Source: Actinomycetes bacterium
GTDB taxonomy: Bacteria; Actinomycetota; Actinomycetes; Propionibacteriales; Propionibacteriaceae
Direction: 5' to 3'
DNA: 5,296 nt
Assembly: GCA_029778515.1 (NCBI GenBank)
Contig: JAKOQD010000337.1
Coordinates: 1 to 5,296, forward strand
The position numbers were made by a program, and so were the translations under genes. Shown one piece after another: positions 1 through 4,335 of the stretch (position 1 is its first letter; each line of letters starts with the position of its first letter). A model generated the notes under the pieces. That model worked only from the letters and a program-made list of their open reading frames with translations. It was not told where the DNA came from and did no database searches.

Positions 1-829
1 CACCGGATGCGGTCACGCCCGAGCCGCCGGCGATACCGGCGACATGGGTGCCGTGGCCGTTGCAGTCCAGCGGGTTGGGGTCGGGGACGGGCGTGGCTGC
101 CGGACTGCCCGGCTCGGCGTCCGAGTCGTAGGCGTCGCCGACCAGATCCCAGCCGCCCTTCACCCGCGGGGCGTCGGGCCCGAACCACTCCGGATTCGCG
201 GCTTGGGTGGCAGTGGCTGCAGCCGCCTCGAACGCCGCAACCGTGCCCGGACCGCCGAAAACGGCGTGGGTGTAGTCGATCCCGGAGTCGATGATGGCGA
301 CCTTCACGCCCTTGCCGGTGAAGCCGGTGTCCTGCCAGACCGACGGCACACCGAGGTAAGGCACCGAGACCGAGGTGTCCAGGGTCTTCGCCGTGATCGC
401 GTGCACACCGCTCACGCCGGGCAGCGCGGCGAGCGCGTCCGCCCGGGAACGGTTGATCCGCACCCGCATGCCGTTGTAGGCCGACTGCATCCGCGAGATC
501 ACCTTGCCGCCCTTGCCGGCGATGTCGTCGGTGATCGCATCCTGCGCCTTGCGCAGCTTGTTCTTGTGGGTGGTGCGCTCGGCCGCGGTGAACGTCCGCT
601 CGGCCTTGGCCTCCGCAACCGCGACCGGGTCGGCTTCGAGTTGCACCATCACATCCACCAAGGCGCCCCCAGCCAGCACTCGCGGGGTGAGCGTCGTGCT
701 CACCCGGCCGCTGCTGCGAGCCGTGGTGAGCGTGTCGTCGGTGCCGGCGGGCGCGGCTTCGGCGACCGCGGGAACGGCCAGCAAGAAAGCGATTGAAACG
801 AGCAGGGCGGGATTGCGATAGGGCACCAT
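1..829 (-). CDS. Secreted S8 (subtilisin-family) serine protease, N-terminal part
   Basis: Exported serine endopeptidase precursor. The frame is open from ATG at 829 to the left edge (276 residues); the C-terminal part, including the catalytic Ser, lies outside. Residues 1-26 form a signal peptide: short basic start, hydrophobic ALLVSIAFLLAVPAVA, likely cleavage after AEA. Residues about 55-150 resemble the inhibitor I9 propeptide that chaperones folding and is then removed. The catalytic domain starts near 165: Asp181 lies in VAIIDSGIDYTH and His259 in NGHGTHVAG, both matching subtilase signatures. The 78-residue Asp-His spacing is longer than in small subtilisins and fits large extracellular actinobacterial (Vpr-like) subtilases; that subgroup is inferred. 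The start is supported by GAGGAAGG at 836-843, 6 nt upstream. The gene is divergent from the nuclease gene at 1050. The function is probably nutritional or wall-associated proteolysis; the substrate is unknown. Confidence 0.93.
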   Translation of the reverse strand, partial: MVPYRNPALLVSIAFLLAVPAVAEAAPAGTDDTLTTARSSGRVSTTLTPRVLAGGALVDVMVQLEADPVAVAEAKAERTFTAAERTTHKNKLRKAQDAITDDIAGKGGKVISRMQSAYNGMRVRINRSRADALAALPGVSGVHAITAKTLDTSVSVPYLGVPSVWQDTGFTGKGVKVAIIDSGIDYTHAVFGGPGTVAAFEAAAATATQAANPEWFGPDAPRVKGGWDLVGDAYDSDAEPGSPAATPVPDPNPLDCNGHGTHVAGIAGGSGVTASG

Positions 830-879
830 TGCCTACCTTCCTCGGGCGCAGACGAGCTGGAGGGATGCTCGACTCCGAC

Positions 880-909
880 AGGCTACGGCGCGGCACGCGA
901 CGGCATCAA
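880..909 (-). promoter_or_regulatory. Candidate housekeeping-type promoter of the S8 protease gene
   Basis: Read on the minus strand, a TTGATG hexamer (904-909) is followed after 18 nt by TAGCCT (880-885). The first shares TTGA with the TTGACA -35 consensus. The second keeps the T, A and final T typical of actinobacterial -10 boxes. Transcription would start near 873, giving a leader of about 43 nt that includes the strong SD at 836-843. This is a pattern match only. Confidence 0.42.
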
Positions 910-928
910 CCCTCTTTATCGATTGATG
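904..928. repeat. Inverted repeat overlapping the protease -35 box
   Basis: CATCAA (904-909) and TTGATG (923-928) are perfect 6-bp inverted arms separated by 13 bp, centre to centre 19 bp, or slightly under two helical turns. The proximal arm is the predicted -35 hexamer itself. The repeat sits in the most AT-rich part of the intergenic region (about 905-945). It could be an operator for a dimeric regulator of the protease. Arms this short can arise by chance, so confidence is low. Confidence 0.28.
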
Positions 929-1049
929 GAATCTGTTCACGATGTGGACGCCCTCGGTTCACTTTCACCACTAGGCGGCTGGACTGGCGCGGTCGGCCGA
1001 TCTTGTCGAAGAAACTCCTAATCAGGACGCGTAGTGCCAAGCTGGGGGC

Positions 1050-2426
1050 ATGGCAGTGAAACTCACCTTCGGTGGTGGTGCCGGCACCGTCACTGGCTCG
1101 AAGTATCTGGTGAATTCTGACGATCGCCGGATTCTGGTGGACGCCGGGGTGTTCCAGGGGGAGAAGCGGCTTCGCGAACTCAACTGGACGCCGTTTCCTA
1201 CGGCTCCGGAGTCCATCGACACCGTGCTGATCACGCACGCGCACACCGACCATGTCGGCTACCTGCCCGTGCTGGTGCGCAACGGCTTCCACGGCGAGGT
1301 GCTGGCCACCCAGGCGACCTGCGAGTTGGCCGAGATCGTGCTGCGGGACGCGGCCTTCCTCGCCGAGCGGGATGCCGAGCACGCGGCCAGCCACAGCTAC
1401 TCCCGGCATCAGCCGCCGCTGCCACTGTTCACCGCTGCGGACGCGGAGCGTGCGCTCGACCGGATGCGGGTCATCGACTTCGACACCGAGGTCTCGCTGG
1501 GCCACGGGTTGGCTGCGGCATGGACGCGGGCCGGGCACATCCTCGGCTCGGCGAGCATTCGGCTGGGCACGCCGACGGGGTCCGTGCTTTTCTCCGGCGA
1601 CCTGGGCCGGGCCACCCATCCGGTGCTGCGTCCGCGGGAGATCCCAGCAGGGGCGGACGTGGTGTTGATCGAGTCGACCTACGGCGACCGGGAGCACCAC
1701 GAGCCGTCCGGCCCGGAACACGAGCCGCTGGCCGACCTGATCCGACGCACGGCCAAGCGCGGCGGTTCGGTGCTGATCCCGGCGTTCGCGGTGGACCGCA
1801 CCGAGGTGGTGCTGCAGACCCTGACCGACCTGCTGCACGCCGGTCGGATTCCGGAACTGCCGGTGTTCGTGAACTCGCCGATGGCGCTGGCAGCGCTGCG
1901 GGTGTACACGTCGGCCACGCACGCCGACGAGTTGCGTCCCGACCTGGACCCGAGGTCGTTCGTCGACCTGCCCGGACTGCGCGAGGTGCGCAGTACCGAG
2001 GAGTCGATCAAGCTCAACGACCCAAAGGTGCCGTGCATCATCATTTCGTCCTCCGGCATGGCCACCGGCGGGCGGGTGCTGCACCACCTGGAGCACATGC
2101 TGCCGGACGACCGGCACTCGGTTGTGCTGGTCGGCTATCAGGCTGAGGGGACACGTGGCCGGCTGTTGGCCGACGGCGTCCGCAGCCTCAAGATGCACGG
2201 TCGCAACGTGGCGGTGCGCGCCGAGATCCTGCAGGACGAGGAGTTCTCGGTGCACGCCGATCGCTCCGAGTTGCTCGACTGGCTGGGCGCTCTTGAGCCC
2301 CGGCCGCAGCAGGTGTACACGGTGCACGGGACGGAAGACTCCGCGTCCGCGTTCGCCCGGGAAATCACCGTCCGACTCAGCATTCCCGCGCGTCCGGCCG
2401 AGTTGCTCGAGACCGTCGAACTCTAG
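1050..2426 (+). CDS. MBL-fold / beta-CASP RNA-processing-type metallohydrolase
   Basis: Predicted zinc-dependent cytoplasmic nuclease of the metallo-beta-lactamase superfamily, RNA-specificity (YSH1/CPSF-73-like) branch, 458 aa, about the usual length for bacterial members. The N terminus LTFGGGAGTVTGSKYLV is typical. Metal ligands are H63, H65, D67 and H68 (HAHTDH), H163 in AGHILGS and D184 in FSGDLGR. Beta-CASP motif A is E208 in IESTYGDR; motif B is H402 in FSVHAD; motif C is H426 in TVHGTED. SSSGMATGGRVLHH (333-346) is the conserved beta-CASP segment, and residues about 375-430 form the RMMBL domain. All expected catalytic residues are present, so it should be active, probably in RNA processing or decay; the natural substrate is not predictable. 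An in-frame stop at 1032 bars longer forms. GTG at 1056 is a serious alternative start, because GGGGG at 1044-1048 is too near the ATG but ideally spaced for the GTG. Convergent with the phosphatase gene. Confidence 0.93.
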   Translation: MAVKLTFGGGAGTVTGSKYLVNSDDRRILVDAGVFQGEKRLRELNWTPFPTAPESIDTVLITHAHTDHVGYLPVLVRNGFHGEVLATQATCELAEIVLRDAAFLAERDAEHAASHSYSRHQPPLPLFTAADAERALDRMRVIDFDTEVSLGHGLAAAWTRAGHILGSASIRLGTPTGSVLFSGDLGRATHPVLRPREIPAGADVVLIESTYGDREHHEPSGPEHEPLADLIRRTAKRGGSVLIPAFAVDRTEVVLQTLTDLLHAGRIPELPVFVNSPMALAALRVYTSATHADELRPDLDPRSFVDLPGLREVRSTEESIKLNDPKVPCIIISSSGMATGGRVLHHLEHMLPDDRHSVVLVGYQAEGTRGRLLADGVRSLKMHGRNVAVRAEILQDEEFSVHADRSELLDWLGALEPRPQQVYTVHGTEDSASAFAREITVRLSIPARPAELLETVEL

Positions 2427-2434
2427 ACCGCTCC

Positions 2435-2454
2435 CTGAGCCCACCAGGGGCTAG
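2435..2454. terminator. Weak hairpin at the convergent gene junction
   Basis: AGCCC (2438-2442) pairs with GGGCT (2448-2452) around the loop ACCAG, and C2435-T2436 can add two pairs with A2453-G2454 if G2437 bulges out. GACC at 2426-2429 and GGTC at 2456-2459 could close a looser outer stem. It lies in the 42-bp gap between the stop codons of the nuclease (2426) and the phosphatase (2469), where a shared bidirectional terminator would be expected. There is no U-tract, so the call rests on position and stem only. Confidence 0.38.
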
Positions 2455-2468
2455 TGGTCACCGGCCGT

Positions 2469-3458
2469 TCAGTTGGCGAGCGTGAGCGCGCGGTACTCGG
2501 CGTCCGGTATCCGACGAAGGTTGGGGCGTGCGCCCCTCAGCCAGTTGGCGACCCGGCGCGGGAGGGTCAGCGCCACCGGCGGGAACAGTTCCCGCGCCAG
2601 CAGCGGCAGCAACTTCTCGTCCGACTCACCGGCGCGGGGTGGGCCAACCACCAGCGCACGTCCCACCAGGCCCTGGACGGTGATCAGGAAGACCTCGTCG
2701 AACAGGCTCAGTTCAGGCGGTTCGGCGGTCACCGGCAGCCCGATGGCCAATTCGCCAGCCGATTCGAGCAACTCCGCCAGCAGGTCCGGCGTTGCCTCGT
2801 CCAGCCGCAACCACCAGCGATTGGCTGCAGTCTCGGTGTCGCGGATGGCCCGGATCACCTGGGTCGCGTCGAGCTGGTTCGAGCCCCTCCAGCGGCCCAG
2901 CCGGCGACGCGCGTTCCGCCGGGCGCGCGCGTCCGCCCCCGACGTGAGCAGGTGCCAGTCCAGCGCGTCTCGCGCGTAGTCGATGATCGCGACCGGACGG
3001 GCGCCGCGGATCGCGTTCAGCGCAGGCCGCAGTTCGACACCCTGGCTGAGCAGCACCGCCAGCGCGGCGGACGGGGCCCGGTTCACGCCCATGTGACAGT
3101 GCAGCAGCACCTTCGCCTGGGGATCATCCAGGGCATCGTCCACCCAACCCACCAGCTCGGCGAACCAGTCCGGGCCGATCACCTGCCCCGCGTCTGCCAC
3201 CGGATGGTGCAGGTAGCGCACCTGTGGTGCCCACTCGGCAACCAGCGTCTCGTCGGTCCACTCGGAGCGGAGGTCGACGATGTGGGTGATGCCCGCGGCG
3301 ACCAGCTCGTCGAGCTGGGACCGCGCGCGGCGGAAGTTGGCGGACAGATCACCGCCGACCGCGAGCCGTTCGCTCACGAAACTGGCGTTGGCTTGCCCAA
3401 ACGCTCGCGCAGCTGCCTGAGCACCCTGCTCAGATCGCTTTGCCGCCCGGCCCGCCAT
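2469..3458 (-). CDS. Dual-specificity-type protein phosphatase with C-terminal extension
   Basis: Predicted cysteine-dependent phosphatase of the PTP/DSP superfamily, 329 aa from ATG at 3458. The signature is HCHMGVNRAPS: nucleophile C121, phosphate-binding R127 and S130, i.e. HCx2Gx2R. D89 in HHPVADAG, 32 residues before the Cys, fits the general acid. The DSP core spans about 28-170 (from RLAVGGDLSANF to the helix after the P-loop). A basic linker follows (about 176-192, ARARRNARRRLGRW). The remaining 140 residues (about 190-329), with NRWWLRLDEATPDLLAEL, match no domain I recognise. No signal peptide or transmembrane segment is evident, so it is probably cytoplasmic; the substrate could be a phosphoprotein or another phosphoester. 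Start choice: GTG at 3476 would give 335 aa, but the palindrome at 3463-3482 would then be coding and neither start has a good SD. Convergent with the nuclease, divergent from the CAP gene. Confidence 0.85.
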   Translation of the reverse strand: MAGRAAKRSEQGAQAAARAFGQANASFVSERLAVGGDLSANFRRARSQLDELVAAGITHIVDLRSEWTDETLVAEWAPQVRYLHHPVADAGQVIGPDWFAELVGWVDDALDDPQAKVLLHCHMGVNRAPSAALAVLLSQGVELRPALNAIRGARPVAIIDYARDALDWHLLTSGADARARRNARRRLGRWRGSNQLDATQVIRAIRDTETAANRWWLRLDEATPDLLAELLESAGELAIGLPVTAEPPELSLFDEVFLITVQGLVGRALVVGPPRAGESDEKLLPLLARELFPPVALTLPRRVANWLRGARPNLRRIPDAEYRALTLAN

Positions 3459-3462
3459 GAGC

Positions 3463-3482
3463 CCAATTGTGACCACAATTGG
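3463..3482. promoter_or_regulatory. Perfect 20-bp palindrome, probable operator
   Basis: CCAATTGTG (3463-3471) and CACAATTGG (3474-3482) are exact 9-bp inverted arms with a 2-bp centre, ending 4 bp before the phosphatase ATG at 3458. On the minus strand its inner part supplies CACAAT, a 4/6 match to TATAAT, placed 7 nt before that ATG. This would suit leaderless transcription starting at the ATG with a repressor covering the -10 box. It lies in the gap between divergent phosphatase and CAP genes, so it could act on either. The palindrome is directly visible; the operator role and regulator family are inferred. Confidence 0.55.
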
Positions 3483-3549
3483 TGCGGCCGCTTACCGCCT
3501 CCGTTCAGATCTGGGACGAAATTGGCCAAGTTCTGAGAATCGCTGGCGC

Positions 3550-3574
3550 GTTTCACAGGTCTGCGGCAGAGTAT
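3550..3574 (+). promoter_or_regulatory. Candidate sigma-B/F-like promoter of the CAP gene
   Basis: GTTT at 3550-3553 is followed after 15 nt by GAGTAT at 3569-3574. This differs by one base from the GTTT-N15-GGGTAT arrangement known for actinobacterial SigF/SigB-class stress sigma factors. Transcription would begin near 3582, giving a leader of about 57 nt. I see no better housekeeping-type promoter upstream of the CAP gene. This is a motif match only. Confidence 0.33.
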
Positions 3575-3592
3575 GGGGCGGGGCAAGGGGGA

Positions 3593-3614
3593 GTTCGCAG
3601 TTTCGGCTGCGAGC
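3593..3614 (+). other. Leader hairpin upstream of the CAP gene
   Basis: GTTCGCAG (3593-3600) pairs with CTGCGAGC (3607-3614) to make 8 bp including one G-U, with the loop TTTCGG. It ends 24 nt before the CAP start codon and would lie in the 5' leader if transcription starts near 3582. It could stabilise the 5' end of the mRNA. I do not recognise a riboswitch class here, and such stems are not rare in GC-rich DNA. Confidence 0.3.
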
Positions 3615-3638
3615 AACTGCACATAGAAAGTCGCGCGC

Positions 3639-4208
3639 ATGCACCCCCTCCCGCGTGCTCTGCCGTTCCGCCTGGTCGCAATCCTGGCCGGAGCCTTCAT
3701 CACCCTTCCCGTCACTCAGAACGCCGCCAGCGCTACTGCTGCTGCCGTCCCCGCTGTCGTGACCAGTGGCTACACCGTCAAGTACGAAGTGTCCTCGATG
3801 GATAACGAGGTGCTTCGTCTGGTCAACGAGGCCCGTTCGGCCAAGCGGAAGTGCGGCAAGACCACCTACAAGAAGGTGAAGCCGCTCGTCTGGAGTGACT
3901 CGCTGGGCCAGGCCGCGGTTGCGCACAGCACCGACATGGCCAGCGGCAACTACTTCAGCCACTACTCGCGCAACGGCGCCTCGCCGTTCACCCGGATCAA
4001 AGCCACCGGCTACCGGTACTCGTCCGCCGGTGAGAACATCGCGGCCGGCTACGACACGCCCGCCCAGGTGGTGAAGGCGTGGCTGAAGAGCCCCGGCCAC
4101 TGCAAGAACATCATGAAGAAGAGCTACACCCAGCTCGGTGTGGGCTACGCCGAAGGCGGAAAGTACGGCACCTACTGGACGCAGGACTTCGGCAAGCCCA
4201 AGAAGTAG
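3639..4208 (+). CDS. Secreted CAP-domain (SCP/YkwD-like) protein
   Basis: Exported protein of 189 aa with one CAP domain. Residues 1-32 look like a signal peptide: R6 and R11, hydrophobic LVAILAGAFITLPV, likely cleavage after ASA at 30-32. After a short linker the CAP domain fills about 53-185: VLRLVNEAR, LVWSDSLGQAAVAHSTDMA, FSHYS with H108, AGENIAAG with E132, KSPGHCKNIM with H154, and YWTQDFG. H108, E132 and H154 correspond to conserved cavity residues of the family. C72 and C155 are the only cysteines and could form a disulfide outside the cell. Bacterial YkwD-like CAP proteins are linked to the envelope, but their biochemical activity is mostly undefined, so I give none. The mature part is lysine-rich with a KPKK tail. 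The SD is weak (AGAAAG at 3625-3630, 8 nt spacing). A hairpin after the stop suggests a monocistronic mRNA. Confidence 0.93.
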   Translation: MHPLPRALPFRLVAILAGAFITLPVTQNAASATAAAVPAVVTSGYTVKYEVSSMDNEVLRLVNEARSAKRKCGKTTYKKVKPLVWSDSLGQAAVAHSTDMASGNYFSHYSRNGASPFTRIKATGYRYSSAGENIAAGYDTPAQVVKAWLKSPGHCKNIMKKSYTQLGVGYAEGGKYGTYWTQDFGKPKK

Positions 4209-4229
4209 CGCGTCACGAGGCCCGGGGCG

Positions 4230-4273
4230 GACTGTGGAATCGTGCACCGTCTGTGCTGCAGGATTCCACAGTC
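4230..4273 (+). terminator. Strong hairpin after the CAP gene, probable terminator
   Basis: GACTGTGGAATC (4230-4241) and GATTCCACAGTC (4262-4273) are perfect 12-bp inverted arms with a 20-nt loop. Within the loop GCAC (4244-4247) and GTGC (4253-4256) can form an inner 4-bp stem. It begins 22 nt after the CAP stop codon. There is no T-tract behind it, which is usual for many actinobacterial terminators. The same palindrome would be symmetric on DNA, so an operator for the downstream gene is the alternative. Confidence 0.6.
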
Positions 4274-4277
4274 GAGC

Positions 4278-4331
4278 GCTTTCCGGACGGCCGTAGGCTG
4301 GTACTTCCCAGCAGGAGCACGTCCGGAAGGC
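4278..4331 (+). promoter_or_regulatory. Inverted repeat spanning the GH13 promoter/leader and its SD
   Basis: TTCCGGACG (4281-4289) and CGTCCGGAA (4320-4328) are perfect 9-bp inverted arms. A T-G wobble (4280/4329) and two further pairs (4278-4279 with 4330-4331) extend this to 12 bp. The right arm contains most of the GGAAGG ribosome binding site of the GH13 gene. The 30-nt loop carries a second hairpin, GCTGG (4297-4301) with CCAGC (4308-4312). A -10-like TAGGCT sits at 4294-4299, without a good -35. If transcription starts upstream, the RNA could hide the SD. If it starts near 4305, the arms would instead be DNA binding sites flanking the promoter. Confidence 0.42.
4325..4330 (+). promoter_or_regulatory. 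Ribosome binding site of the GH13 gene
   Basis: GGAAGG ends 5 nt before ATG 4336 and fixes that start. It lies inside the right arm of the inverted repeat at 4278-4331, so its accessibility could depend on the leader fold. Confidence 0.65.
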
Positions 4332-4335
4332 ACCC

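Noticed and set aside
44..796. Plus-strand frames opposite the protease
   Set aside because: Arg/Gly-rich shadow translations; the minus strand gives a signal peptide, propeptide and subtilase active-site motifs.
985..1049. Promoter for the MBL/beta-CASP gene (TTGTCG at 1003-1008, TAATCA at 1019-1024)
   Set aside because: The two hexamers are only 10 nt apart and no other pairing gives acceptable spacing, so I do not call a promoter here.
906..2444. 512-codon open frame antisense to the MBL/beta-CASP gene
   Set aside because: Its translation has no recognisable domain and is rich in Arg, Gln, His and Val, as expected from the complement of a GC-rich gene. The plus-strand product carries every catalytic motif of its family.
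3465..3480. Lac-operator identity of the palindrome
   Set aside because: AATTGTGA...CACAATT-like halves are shared, but the half-site spacing is shorter than in lac operators and no LacI-type gene is present in the window.
2454..3536. 360-codon plus-strand frame over the phosphatase gene
   Set aside because: Low-complexity Arg/Gln/Val-rich translation with no motif; the minus strand encodes an intact HCx2Gx2R phosphatase.
3575..3638. Possible riboswitch (for example c-di-AMP type) before the CAP gene
   Set aside because: CAP genes can be controlled by such elements in actinobacteria, but the leader is short and holds only one simple 8-bp hairpin; I cannot match the conserved cores of any class.
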